Positions 52,986 through 61,193 of a DNA stretch of 64,000 bases are shown one piece after another. Both the position numbers and the translations under genes were made by a program. How positions within the stretch are numbered: position 1 is the stretch's first letter; each line of letters starts with the position of its first letter. This stretch comes from an uncultured Bacteroidaceae bacterium (GTDB lineage: Bacteria > Bacteroidota > Bacteroidia > Bacteroidales > Bacteroidaceae), in contig CALUJL010000014.1 in NCBI GenBank assembly GCA_944320955.1, positions 110,657 to 174,656 on the forward strand, given 5' to 3'. The notes beneath the pieces were generated by a model. The model had not been told where the DNA came from. It saw only the letters and a list, made by a program, of their open reading frames with translations, and ran no database searches.

Positions 52986-54809
52986 TCAGTAGAGTATCTT
53001 CTCCCCTCGGCGCAAGTAGACATTGCCCCGCACGGGACGCTCCACCCGGCGCCCCTGCAGGTCGTAGAGCGCACCACGGTCGTCGGTACCGCCCTGCAGG
53101 CGAATGTCCTCCAGCCCCGTGGGCTCGTCGGCACGATGGAGCAGGAAATCGACGGAAACCTCCGTCCCTGCGCCCGTCGCCACGCTGTGGAGTGCCACAT
53201 AGTAGTCGCCCCCTTCGCCGCGCGCGGTGCATCCGCCGTAGGAGAGCGCCGCCTCGCCCGACAGTTCAGCCGCCACTTCTCCGTCAGGACCGAACACCTG
53301 CAGCCGGCAGGGGCAGTCCGCTTTCAGAGAGAGGCTGTCGCCTGCCGAAAGGGGCACGCGGAACCAGCGGATTCCCAAGTTGTCCGGCACAGAAGCCGAG
53401 TAGCGGCCGGAGGAAAGGACGTCGCTCTCGGGCACAACCGCCTGCGGCGCGCCGAAATCGACGTAGCGGCTGGAGGCTTCCGCCGCATTCCCCGCCGCGG
53501 TGCGGAAGGAGATGTGAAATTCGTTGCAGGGGTAGAGCGTGGGCGCCACGCCGCTCCCCGGCTCAAAGAGGAAGTCTTCGGGCCGTAGCGGCGCATGGCC
53601 CACCTCAATCAGGCCGGAAAGCCGGAAGGGGTTCTGCGCTTCGTCGAGAACGATGCTCCGCTTACCCGAAAGATCGCCGTTGAGCCAGTAGTCGTAGGCT
53701 GCTATTCCGTCGGCCGCCGTGCCGCCCTTCACGAAAAACGCAGAGCGAACGCCGTAGCAGAGGCCGCTCTCGTCGGTCAGGACGCAGTGCAGGCGGTGAA
53801 GCCCGTCGGACAAATCGGACACATCGAGGTCGAAAAAGTAGGAACCGCCGTCGCTCCGCGCCGCTTCCTGCACCCGTCCGCCGGAGGCATCCAGCGTATA
53901 GAAACACTTCAGCCCGGCTTTTCCCAAATCATCGGGCACGCGCAGGAAGAAGGCCGTGCGCACATCGGTGGAGAGGCCGGCATCGTCGGTCAACATGCAG
54001 GACAAACGGTGCAGGCCGAAAGGCAGGTCGGAAACATTGACGGCCAAATGGAAAAGGCCGTCGGCCGTGCGGCTGGCTTCCTGCAGCATGCCGGGTCCGT
54101 AATTGTCGATGACGTAAAAGCAACGCATGCGGCCGATCTCGCCGTCCGTCGCCGCGCGCAGGAAGAAGGCCTCGTCGGTGGACGAGACGGTGCCCCCGTC
54201 GGTGACGATCTGCAGCTGTATCTTGTGCACGCCCTGCGTGAGCCCCTCCACGGGCACGCCCCAATGGAGCGCCCCGTCGGCATAGGGCACGCGCCCGGCG
54301 CGGTAGACGGCGCTGTCCACGGTGGCGATGCAGAACAGCGAGTCGGCGCCTTGCGTGCGGAAGGCGCGCATGAAGTAGCGCGTGGCGGGCGCAGAAGGCG
54401 ACTCGCCGCCCGCCTGCACGCGCAGGGCGTGGAGCCCTTCGGGCAGGCCGGCTGCACTCAGGGCGGAGAGGGCCGCCGCCTCCGTGGGGAAGCGCCGCCG
54501 CCCGGCATCGGAAGCGTCCCACCAGTATTCCAGCGGCGCGTCGCCGGCCGGCACTTTCACGAAGCGGCAGCTGCGGGGCGAGCTCCAGCGGCCGAGGGAG
54601 TCGCGCAGCTGGAAGTGGAGCGTGTGCAGCTGCGGGGCGAGCGCGGAGGCGTCCACTTCAATACGCGCGCCGCCGCGGGCGGCGAAGGTGCCCGTCACCG
54701 GAGCCGAGTCGTCGGCATCGAACCAGTAACGGTAGTCGTAGTCTGCCGTCTGCCCCCGCACCGCTGCGCAGAAGGCGAGGCCCAGGACGGCCAATAGAGT
54801 AGTTCGCAT
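52986..54809 (-). CDS. Secreted repeat protein with T9SS-like C-terminus
   Basis: This 607-residue exported protein has a signal peptide (MRTTLLAVLGLAFCAAVRGQ). The mature part contains about five imperfect repeats of 80-90 residues, each starting with an aromatic box (DYDYRYWFDADDS, LEYWWDASDAG, MRCFYVIDNYG, LKCFYTLDASGG, AYDYWLNGDLSG) and continuing DVSDLxxGLHRLxCxLTD. The C-terminal 35 residues (GALYDLQGRRVERPVRGNVYLRRGEKILY) are T9SS type-A-like. It is probably an anchored or released surface protein; the function is unknown. It lies 16 bp after the beta-helix gene. Confidence 0.85.
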   Translation of the reverse strand: MRTTLLAVLGLAFCAAVRGQTADYDYRYWFDADDSAPVTGTFAARGGARIEVDASALAPQLHTLHFQLRDSLGRWSSPRSCRFVKVPAGDAPLEYWWDASDAGRRRFPTEAAALSALSAAGLPEGLHALRVQAGGESPSAPATRYFMRAFRTQGADSLFCIATVDSAVYRAGRVPYADGALHWGVPVEGLTQGVHKIQLQIVTDGGTVSSTDEAFFLRAATDGEIGRMRCFYVIDNYGPGMLQEASRTADGLFHLAVNVSDLPFGLHRLSCMLTDDAGLSTDVRTAFFLRVPDDLGKAGLKCFYTLDASGGRVQEAARSDGGSYFFDLDVSDLSDGLHRLHCVLTDESGLCYGVRSAFFVKGGTAADGIAAYDYWLNGDLSGKRSIVLDEAQNPFRLSGLIEVGHAPLRPEDFLFEPGSGVAPTLYPCNEFHISFRTAAGNAAEASSRYVDFGAPQAVVPESDVLSSGRYSASVPDNLGIRWFRVPLSAGDSLSLKADCPCRLQVFGPDGEVAAELSGEAALSYGGCTARGEGGDYYVALHSVATGAGTEVSVDFLLHRADEPTGLEDIRLQGGTDDRGALYDLQGRRVERPVRGNVYLRRGEKILY

Positions 54810-54825
54810 GGGCAGGCCCTCCGCA

Positions 54826-55842
54826 TTATTCTACTCCGACCTCTATGTCTACACTCAGCATGCCGTCGGCATCGGAGCGGGAAGCTACGTCGAATTTCGT
54901 GATTTGCGGATTGCTCGGCGTGGCGTCGTAGGGCAGGCTTCCGCCGTAGAGGCCCACTTCTTTTCCGTCGGTGCCGAAGTATTTGGCTTTTGCCTCGTCC
55001 GTCAGCTCAAAAGTCTCGCTGTCGGAGTACGTCTGCCCGCCGAAAGTCTTGAAGAGCGATGCCGCTTCGGAAACTATCGTGTTCGTCGCGTTGGGGATGT
55101 TTTGGAAGAAATTGGTGGAAGCCGTAAGGGCTACGCAGTTATAGGCCGTGACATCACCTCCAAGATACCCACTTGCATTTGTATGCACCAAGATGCAATT
55201 CTGGAAACCGCTTGTGCGGATATAATTTGAGCCTAAATCGGTTCTCATAATCACGCAGTTCTCCATCACAAAAGAATTGTCGGAACCATTAGTGTATGGC
55301 TCAACAATCACCGAAGCGATGCAGGTCGCACCACTACCATTGACAAGGGTTAACCCGTCGACCACCCGGCAATGGATGAAATCGGCATTCAACAGTTTAC
55401 CCACACCTGCATTAACACCATTAGCAACCTCTCCCAGTCTGCACTTCAAGAACTGCGGACTCCGCAAGGTTCCCTGATATCGTATCCTGTCATTATGCCA
55501 CAATCCTTCCAAAACGAGGCGCTGGCTTACGGTGTCGGGGATGTGGATATCGAAATCTCCCATGAGGACGGTCGGGAAACGCTGCGTGGCGGAGTCGGTG
55601 TCCATGCCCGCGCCGCGCAGGGTGACGGCCTTGGTGAGGTCCGTGGCCAGGAAGTTTCCGGCAGAGAGGGTGATGACGTCGCCATTGGCGGCAGCGGCGT
55701 GCGCGTCTTGCAGGGCGGTGGCGCCGTAGAAGGTGGAGATTTCGCCGTCGTGGTGGAGCGTGGCGAGGAGCGAGTTTTGCGCCTTTCCGGAGAGGGCCAC
55801 GAGGCAGAGGGAAAGGGCCGAAAGGATAATTCCTTTTTTCAT
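54826..55842 (-). CDS. Secreted beta-helix-like protein
   Basis: The 338-residue exported protein (start MKKGIILSALSLCLVALSGKAQ) resembles right-handed beta-helix proteins: LQDAHAAAANGDVITLSAGNF, KAVTLRGAGMDTD, FLKCRLGEV, FIHCRVVDGLT, VMENCVIMRTD, FQNCILVHTNAS, AYNCVALTAS. The N/C-x-x-V/I ladder is typical of that fold. The end, LPYDATPSNPQITKFDVASRSDADG, is shared with other Bacteroidetes surface proteins. Codons around 55140-55520 are visibly more AT-rich, suggesting a mosaic gene. It is the first gene of a two-gene operon with promoter TACATTTG at 56013-56020 and the operator pair upstream. Confidence 0.85.
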   Translation of the reverse strand: MKKGIILSALSLCLVALSGKAQNSLLATLHHDGEISTFYGATALQDAHAAAANGDVITLSAGNFLATDLTKAVTLRGAGMDTDSATQRFPTVLMGDFDIHIPDTVSQRLVLEGLWHNDRIRYQGTLRSPQFLKCRLGEVANGVNAGVGKLLNADFIHCRVVDGLTLVNGSGATCIASVIVEPYTNGSDNSFVMENCVIMRTDLGSNYIRTSGFQNCILVHTNASGYLGGDVTAYNCVALTASTNFFQNIPNATNTIVSEAASLFKTFGGQTYSDSETFELTDEAKAKYFGTDGKEVGLYGGSLPYDATPSNPQITKFDVASRSDADGMLSVDIEVGVE

Positions 55843-56012
55843 AACAATGGTTTTTGGTTTTCTTACCCGCCGGCTCCCCGGGGCGGATGGTGTTTCTTTG
55901 CTCTGATTATAATATTTTCCGGAGAAAAACGGGCAGGAGGAGCCTTTTTTCCACCCGCTTCTTGCCGGGAATCCTGCCGTTCCCGCCGTCAGCAGGCGGG
56001 GCAAGGCCAAGG

Positions 56013-56020
56013 CAAATGTA
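56013..56020 (-). promoter_or_regulatory. -7 promoter element of the beta-helix operon
   Basis: TACATTTG on the minus strand, about 170 bp upstream of the ATG and 49 bp downstream of the operators. Confidence 0.6.
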
Positions 56021-56069
56021 GGGCAACGGCAAAAAAATTACCAAGTGAAGGGGAAAGAATCTTGCGTCC

Positions 56070-56110
56070 TGTAGCCAAATCCGCCACAATCTGTGGCCGA
56101 TTTCTCCACA
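56070..56110. promoter_or_regulatory. Tandem palindromic operators upstream of the beta-helix operon
   Basis: TGTAGCCAAATCCGCCACA (56070-56088) and TGTGGCCGATTTCTCCACA (56092-56110) begin 22 bp apart. They match the pair at 52042-52082 in sequence, orientation and spacing. Confidence 0.72.
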
Positions 56111-56161
56111 CTTCTTTCCACGGCGCGACACAGGGCGGGAAGGGGTAGCCTGCCGCGCGGG

Positions 56162-56231
56162 ACAAAAGGTGCTGCATGTTTTCGGAAAAAGTGCCGCATG
56201 TTTTTCCGGAAAGTGCTGCCGCTTTTCCCCC
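56162..56231. repeat. 22-nt repeat array, 3 units
   Basis: Units start at 56164, 56187 and 56209 (one slip of one base). Cores are TGCTGCAT, TGCCGCAT and TGCTGCCG. Confidence 0.85.
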
Positions 56232-56314
56232 ACCGCGGCGCAGGTTTCCGCCCGCGGCAGCGGCCGTCGGCGGAAAAAAGGGCGCGGAGGGATGGCCATT
56301 CGCGCGCAAAGCCG

Positions 56315-56322
56315 TACATTTG
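56315..56322 (+). promoter_or_regulatory. -7 promoter element of the radical SAM gene
   Basis: TACATTTG, 56 bp before the ATG. Confidence 0.65.
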
Positions 56323-56378
56323 CAGGCAGAACTGCCCTGCCCGCCCCGGCGGGCGGGGAAAGAAAAACATACGGCCCT

Positions 56379-57155
56379 ATGTCTACAGTACTATACCCCT
56401 CCCCCATCTTCGGCCCCGTCCACTCGCGGCGGCTCGGCCTCTCGCTGGGCATCAACCTCATGCCGCCCGACGGAAAACTCTGCACTTTCGACTGCGTCTA
56501 CTGCGAGTGCGGCTTCAACGCCACGCACCGCCCCGCTCTCCCCCGCCCCACGCGCGAGGAAGTGGCCAAAGCCTTGGAAGCCAAACTCCTGCAGATGGAG
56601 CAGGAAGGACGGCTGCCCGACGTGCTCACCTTTGCGGGCAACGGCGAGCCCACGGCGCACCCCCACTTCCCCGAGATAGCGGCCGACACGCTCGCCCTGC
56701 GCGACCGCTACTGCCCCGAGGCGCGGGTGAGCGTCCTGAGCAACGCCACTTTCACCCACAAGCCTGCCGTGCGCGAGGCCTTGATGCGCGTGGACAACAA
56801 CATACAGAAGCTCGACACGGCCGACGCCGCCTACATCCGCGCCCTCGACCGCCCCACGGGGCGCTACTCCGTGGAGGAGACGATAGAAAACCTGCGGCAA
56901 TTCGGCGGGCATGTCATCATACAGACCATGTTTCTCAAGGGCAGCCACGAGGGACAAGACCTCGACAATACCTCGGACCGCTACGTGCTTCCCTGGATCG
57001 AGGCGCTGCGCCGCATCGGGCCGCAGGCAGTGATGGTCTACACCATAGACCGCGAAACGCCCGAACACGCCCTACGCAAAGCCGCGCCCGGGGAGCTGGA
57101 CCGCATAGCCGCCCTCGTGCGCGAGGCCGGAATCCCCGCCACGGCTTCCTACTGA
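56379..57155 (+). CDS. Radical SAM protein
   Basis: This 258-residue protein begins MSTVLYPSPIFGPVHSRRLG and carries the [4Fe-4S]/SAM motif CTFDCVYCECG (C-x3-C-x2-C) near residue 35. LTFAGNGEPTAHP supplies the GGE-like segment, and VLSNATF and the DNNIQKLD strand follow. Family members of this size are widespread in Bacteroidetes, with no assigned substrate that I can name. The start follows the -7 element at 56315; the frame is open further upstream through the repeat array. Confidence 0.9.
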   Translation: MSTVLYPSPIFGPVHSRRLGLSLGINLMPPDGKLCTFDCVYCECGFNATHRPALPRPTREEVAKALEAKLLQMEQEGRLPDVLTFAGNGEPTAHPHFPEIAADTLALRDRYCPEARVSVLSNATFTHKPAVREALMRVDNNIQKLDTADAAYIRALDRPTGRYSVEETIENLRQFGGHVIIQTMFLKGSHEGQDLDNTSDRYVLPWIEALRRIGPQAVMVYTIDRETPEHALRKAAPGELDRIAALVREAGIPATASY

Positions 57156-57431
57156 CCCCTGCCCTGCCGCCTGCGCTCCCCTGCCCTGCTCCGCCGGCCT
57201 CCTGCCGCCGGAGAAGAAAAACCATGCCCCTTGAGGGCAAAACACCCACCCCGGGGCAAAAAAATTCCCCGCGCAGCCCGGAGGCCGCACGGGGAAGCTC
57301 GCTATTCACAATCATCTATGGAGTAATTTCCCTTATTGCAAAAAAATAAATGCCTTCCCTCCCGGGATGGCATCTTTCAGGTTCCCCGAAAATGCCGAAG
57401 CACTTCCGGCGCCCCTTAGGGGCGCGAACTT
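57156..57431. other. Intergenic region after the radical SAM gene
   Basis: It holds two weak hairpins (around 57263-57298 and 57353-57376), a degenerate 22-nt unit (57385-57405) and a perfect 8-bp-arm hairpin at 57409-57425. The last hairpin would follow the small frame on the minus strand. No other gene is visible. Confidence 0.5.
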
Positions 57432-57521
57432 CTACTTCTCACAAGTAAAAGCCCAGAGTTTCATCGTGTTTTCTTCTACGTTGCGTAAACAATCTTTTAA
57501 AACCTTATCAAACTTCTTCAT
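57432..57521 (-). CDS. Possible 29-residue small protein
   Basis: ATG at 57521 to TAG at 57432 encodes 29 residues beginning MKKFDKVLKDCL and ending LWAFTCEK. It is charged and amphipathic, with no signal peptide or membrane segment. Support is positional: a -7 element TATCTTTG (57554-57561) lies 32 bp upstream, a 17-bp inverted repeat overlaps the expected -33 region, and a hairpin follows the stop by 7 bp. It sits in an unusually AT-rich 250-bp island. I do not recognise the sequence. It could also be part of a small RNA. Confidence 0.45.
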   Translation of the reverse strand: MKKFDKVLKDCLRNVEENTMKLWAFTCEK

Positions 57522-57553
57522 AACTAATACCGTGTTTTTCGTGTTTCACGCTG

Positions 57554-57594
57554 CAAAGATAAGGAGAATCCCCGTAGAGTGTATCAACTACACT
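57554..57594 (-). promoter_or_regulatory. Promoter and putative operator of the small gene
   Basis: On the minus strand the -7 element TATCTTTG is at 57554-57561. The perfect inverted repeat AGTGTA-TCAAC-TACACT at 57578-57594 lies 16 bp upstream, where a repressor could block the -33 contact. Confidence 0.55.
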
Positions 57595-57844
57595 TATTAT
57601 TTCACACTTTTTATATGTTACAAAGCATGATTTTACAACTATATTTTATCGGAAACCGCCTGCGGATGTCCCAAAATTCAAACTTAAACAGATGAATTAC
57701 AGTATATTATAAGAGGAGAGCATACGCATCCCGCCACTCTCTGCCGCTGCCCGGGAAAATCTCCATGCAGCCCGCCGGAGCCGCCTGCAAGCGCCTTGCC
57801 ATCCGCCGCGCCGCCCGCAGCCGCCGCAGGGTAGGGGGTAGCGC

Positions 57845-57940
57845 AGAAAAGTCCTGCCGCTTTCCGGGAAAAGCGCTGCCGCCCTCTGCAAAAAGCGCTG
57901 CATCTTTCCGCCAGAAGCGCTGTATGCCCGGGGAAAAAAG
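57845..57940. repeat. 22-nt phased repeat array, 5 units
   Basis: Units start at 57847, 57869, 57891, 57913 and 57935. Cores are TCCTGCCG, CGCTGCCG, CGCTGCAT and CGCTGTAT. The last unit overlaps the T tract of the next terminator. Confidence 0.88.
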
Positions 57941-57978
57941 CAGTCGGGACTGCCGCATCTCGTGCAGCAGTCCCGGCT
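57934..57978 (-). terminator. Intrinsic terminator of the barrel protein gene
   Basis: Minus strand: a 12-bp stem (57967-57978 with 57942-57953, one G-T pair) followed by T6. Confidence 0.8.
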
Positions 57979-58043
57979 ATGCGTTGCGCTCCCGCCGGAC
58001 AAAAAGGGTAGGGCAGGAGGGGGGAAGACGATACCCGCCCTTC

Positions 58044-61031
58044 TTATCGCCGGAAGCCTCCGGGAGGAGGACCCATGGGCCCGCGGCCCGGACCGCGGCC
58101 GCCGCCGCGCATGGCGCCGCCACCGAGGGTGTTGAACTTGTAGATGAAGTTGAACATGAAGTAGCTGCCCAGCGTGTTATACTCCGTATCGGATATCGTA
58201 ATGGCGCTGATGCTCCGGCTCACGTTGCTCTGCTGGCGCAGGATATCGTAGATCTTGAAGCGGATGGTGGCCGCATTGCCGCGCAGGAAGCTCTTGGCAA
58301 TCTGTGCGTTCCACATGACCATGTTGTTCTGCAGCCCGGCGCTGTAGCCCTGGCGGTGCGTATAGTTGCAGTCCGTGGAGAGGCTGATTTCCCAGGGGAA
58401 CTCGATGTTTGTGCTCGCCCCGGCGCGGTAGTCGAAGGTTTCGCGGTTGTTGGTCGTCTGCGTGTTGTTGGTCACTTTGTTGTAACTTATGCTGCCGTTG
58501 AGCCGGAACTCAAACCAGTCGTTCTGGTAGCTGCCCGAGAGATTCTGGCCCAGCGTAAGGCTCCGCGTCTTGCTCTCCGGGGCATTGAACCAGTTGATCT
58601 GCTCGCTCGTCAGCTCGGTGACGCTGCTGACCTGCTCGGTCACGCCGTGGTTGGCGAGAATCTGGTTGATTTCGGCCGTTTCGAGCGTAGCATTGTCGAG
58701 ACTGACGCTCTCGCTGTAGCGGGCGCGGGTGAAGGTGTGGATATTGAAGCGGTTCTTCTGGTCGAGCGGCGTGTTGAATCCGAAGTTGATGCCGGCGTTC
58801 CAGTTGCCGTTGACGTTCATGATCTTCGTGACGCGGGCGCCGGTGGTGCGGTCGTAGAGCGTCATGTTGGAAGAACTGTTCTGCGTCATGCTGAAATTGC
58901 CGAAGGTAAAGAAACTCCGGCGCGAGGCCGTGTCGTAGCGGTTGTAGTCGATGTTGACATTGTGGGAGAAGGAAGGCTTCAGCGTGGGATTACCGTAGCG
59001 CAGGTTCTGCGGGTCAGTCATGCTGATGACGTCCTGCAGGTTCTCGATACTCGGTGCGCTGCTGCGGCCGCGGTAGTTGACGCGCAGGTTCTCGTGCTTG
59101 GTAAACCGGTAGCGGAACCAGAGGTTCGGCGACCAGTTTACTACGTCCTGCGTCATTTTGCCCTTGTCCATGTTCGGGCCGAAGATGTTGTTCGTCTCCG
59201 AATGCTGGGGGATTACGCGCACACCATACGTAAGATTGTATTTCTCGCCTATGTGGCGCATGTTCAAACCTATGTTGTGCGTCATATAAAGGTTCTCATA
59301 ACAGCTGCTCAGCGTGGTGTCCGGCTGGAGCGCGCCCCAGTCGACATCGTACCAGTTCTCCGGGTCGGTTCCGTCGCCGAGGTAGTTGTATTCGTAGCCG
59401 TAGCGGTCGGAAGTGGCCTTGCGGTAGCTGAAGTCGTAGGTAAACTGCAGGAAGCTCTGCTTGAAGACGGGCTCGGAGTAGGAGAAACCGGCATTGAGGT
59501 TGTGGTTCTTGCTCGTACCGTCGTCGAAACGGTTGTACTCCTCGCTGCGGTCTTGTGCCTGGAAGTACTCGAGATTCGAGTAGCTGTAGTTGTCGGAGGT
59601 GCTCTTCTGGTAGGTATAGCGCAGGTTGACCGAGAAGTTACGCCCGCGGCTGTTGAGACGGCGGATAAAGTTGAAGCGGCCGCCGATCTGGAAGTTCGAA
59701 TAATTGTCCTCGGCATCGGACGTATTCCGGTTGACGTGGGCCTCGTTGAGCGTATCCAGCATCTGCGAATAGTCGAAGCGCCGCTCCCAGCTGTCCGTGG
59801 CCGAACGGCTCATGGTGTAGGCATCCGTCTTGGAAGTAGAGAAGGTAGGGCGGAAGATGACCGTCGTCATCGAGTCGGGCTTCCACTCGAAACGGAAATT
59901 GAAGTTGAACTCGTTCCGCCGGCGCGAAGAGGCGTTGCGCGAATCGCTGCTCTCGCCCGTGGAATCATTAAACTGGGTGTCCGAATGGCGTATGGCGCTG
60001 GCGTCCGTGTCGGAGTGGCGGTAGCCGAAATCGCCGCCGAGCTTGAGCTTGTCGCCCCACTCTTTGGCAAAGCCCACCTGCGCGTGCTTCGAGGCGGTCA
60101 CGCCCCCGCCGCCACCGCCCCAGCGGCCGCGGCCGGCATCGCCCATCTCGCGGTAGCCCTGGTTGTTGGTGTTGTTCATGTTGCCCATGATGGAGACGAA
60201 CGAATCGTCGCGGAAGCGGTTGGCATTCAGCGCAGCTTCGTAGCGCTTGTCGCCGCCCATTCCGGCAAAGGCATTGCCCACCCAGCCTTTCTTCATGTCC
60301 TTTTTGACAGAGAGGTCGAGCACGACTTCTTCTTCGCCGTCGTCGATGCCCGTAGTGCGGGCGAAATCCGACTGCCGCTCATAGAACTTCAGTTTTTCCA
60401 CCATGTTGGCCGGCAAGTTCTTCGAGGCGATGTTCGGGTCGTCGGTGAAGAATTCCTTGCCGTCGATGAGGAATTTCTTCACTTCCTTGCCGTTTATGGT
60501 GATTGTGCCGTCGTCCGAAATCTCCGCGCCGGGGAATTTCTTGATAAGGTCCTCCAGCATGGAGCCCTCGGGCACGCGGAACGCATTGGCATTATAGACG
60601 ATTGTGTCTTCTTTCACCGAGACTTGTATGGCATTGGCCGTCACCGTGACGCCGCCGAGCATGACGTCTTCCATCGACAGCCCGATGGTTCCCAACGAAA
60701 CCGAGCTCTTCTCGGCAGAAAGCTGTACATCGCGGTATTGGTTGCTGTAGCCGATCATGCCCACTTCCACCGCATACTTGCCGAAAGGCAGATTCCGAAC
60801 CGAAAAACGCCCCGTCGAATCGGTGGAAGCACCGTTCACATAACTACTGTCCGGCAGGGAAAGCACGCGCACCGAGGCGGCATACATGGGCGACTGCCCC
60901 GTCCCTACGATTTCCATCACGCGGCCCGAGACCGATCCGCCGCGCGTCTGCCCCGCTGCCTGCTGCGCGCAGGCAAGTCCCGACCCGATTACGGCCGCGA
61001 GGCACAATAGAAATTTAATTCTCTGCTTCAT
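58044..61031 (-). CDS. Outer-membrane beta-barrel protein with carboxypeptidase-regulatory-like N-terminus
   Basis: The 995-residue protein has a signal peptide (MKQRIKFLLCLAAVIGSGLACA) and a CarboxypepD_reg-like domain (about 33-115; GSVSGRVMEIVG, STDSTGRFSVRNLPFGKYAVEV). A plug-like region follows (about 120-220; GSMLEDLIKKFPGAEISDDGT, DGKEFFTDDPNIASKNLPA). The rest is a long barrel of alternating Asn/Tyr/Arg-rich strands (family OMP_b-brl_3) that ends in a Gly/Pro/Arg-rich tail. It resembles TonB-dependent transporters but lacks an obvious TonB box. The cargo is unknown. It is monocistronic. Confidence 0.92.
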   Translation of the reverse strand: MKQRIKFLLCLAAVIGSGLACAQQAAGQTRGGSVSGRVMEIVGTGQSPMYAASVRVLSLPDSSYVNGASTDSTGRFSVRNLPFGKYAVEVGMIGYSNQYRDVQLSAEKSSVSLGTIGLSMEDVMLGGVTVTANAIQVSVKEDTIVYNANAFRVPEGSMLEDLIKKFPGAEISDDGTITINGKEVKKFLIDGKEFFTDDPNIASKNLPANMVEKLKFYERQSDFARTTGIDDGEEEVVLDLSVKKDMKKGWVGNAFAGMGGDKRYEAALNANRFRDDSFVSIMGNMNNTNNQGYREMGDAGRGRWGGGGGGVTASKHAQVGFAKEWGDKLKLGGDFGYRHSDTDASAIRHSDTQFNDSTGESSDSRNASSRRRNEFNFNFRFEWKPDSMTTVIFRPTFSTSKTDAYTMSRSATDSWERRFDYSQMLDTLNEAHVNRNTSDAEDNYSNFQIGGRFNFIRRLNSRGRNFSVNLRYTYQKSTSDNYSYSNLEYFQAQDRSEEYNRFDDGTSKNHNLNAGFSYSEPVFKQSFLQFTYDFSYRKATSDRYGYEYNYLGDGTDPENWYDVDWGALQPDTTLSSCYENLYMTHNIGLNMRHIGEKYNLTYGVRVIPQHSETNNIFGPNMDKGKMTQDVVNWSPNLWFRYRFTKHENLRVNYRGRSSAPSIENLQDVISMTDPQNLRYGNPTLKPSFSHNVNIDYNRYDTASRRSFFTFGNFSMTQNSSSNMTLYDRTTGARVTKIMNVNGNWNAGINFGFNTPLDQKNRFNIHTFTRARYSESVSLDNATLETAEINQILANHGVTEQVSSVTELTSEQINWFNAPESKTRSLTLGQNLSGSYQNDWFEFRLNGSISYNKVTNNTQTTNNRETFDYRAGASTNIEFPWEISLSTDCNYTHRQGYSAGLQNNMVMWNAQIAKSFLRGNAATIRFKIYDILRQQSNVSRSISAITISDTEYNTLGSYFMFNFIYKFNTLGGGAMRGGGRGPGRGPMGPPPGGFRR

Positions 61032-61154
61032 TCATCTTCGCTTTTTCGTTGACTTTTGATTCTAAGACGCGGCAACGGCCGTTTGGTTTAAGCCCATCGG
61101 GCGACAAAAAAGCGCAAATTGTCGGGAAAAATTGCCCTTTCGGGGAATTTGGAG

Positions 61155-61162
61155 TAAGTTTG
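61155..61162 (+). promoter_or_regulatory. -7 promoter element of aroB
   Basis: TAAGTTTG, 31 bp before the aroB ATG. Confidence 0.6.
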
Positions 61163-61193
61163 CCTTCGAAAAAAAACGCCAAACCTCTCAACA

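Larger units (their letters stand above)
55843..56378. other. 536-bp divergent control region
   Basis: It separates the leftward beta-helix operon from the rightward radical SAM gene. It contains one -7 element for each direction, the operator pair 56070-56110 and a repeat array at 56162-56231. No gene is visible. Confidence 0.7.
57595..58043. other. Intergenic region between the small gene and the barrel protein gene
   Basis: About 120 bp of AT-rich sequence with no feature is followed by a 22-nt repeat array (57845-57940) and the terminator of the outer-membrane barrel gene. No gene is visible. Confidence 0.6.

Noticed and set aside
57765..61010. 1081-codon plus-strand frame opposite the barrel protein
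   Set aside because: Shadow frame rich in Val/Glu/Arg; the minus-strand protein has a signal peptide and family motifs.
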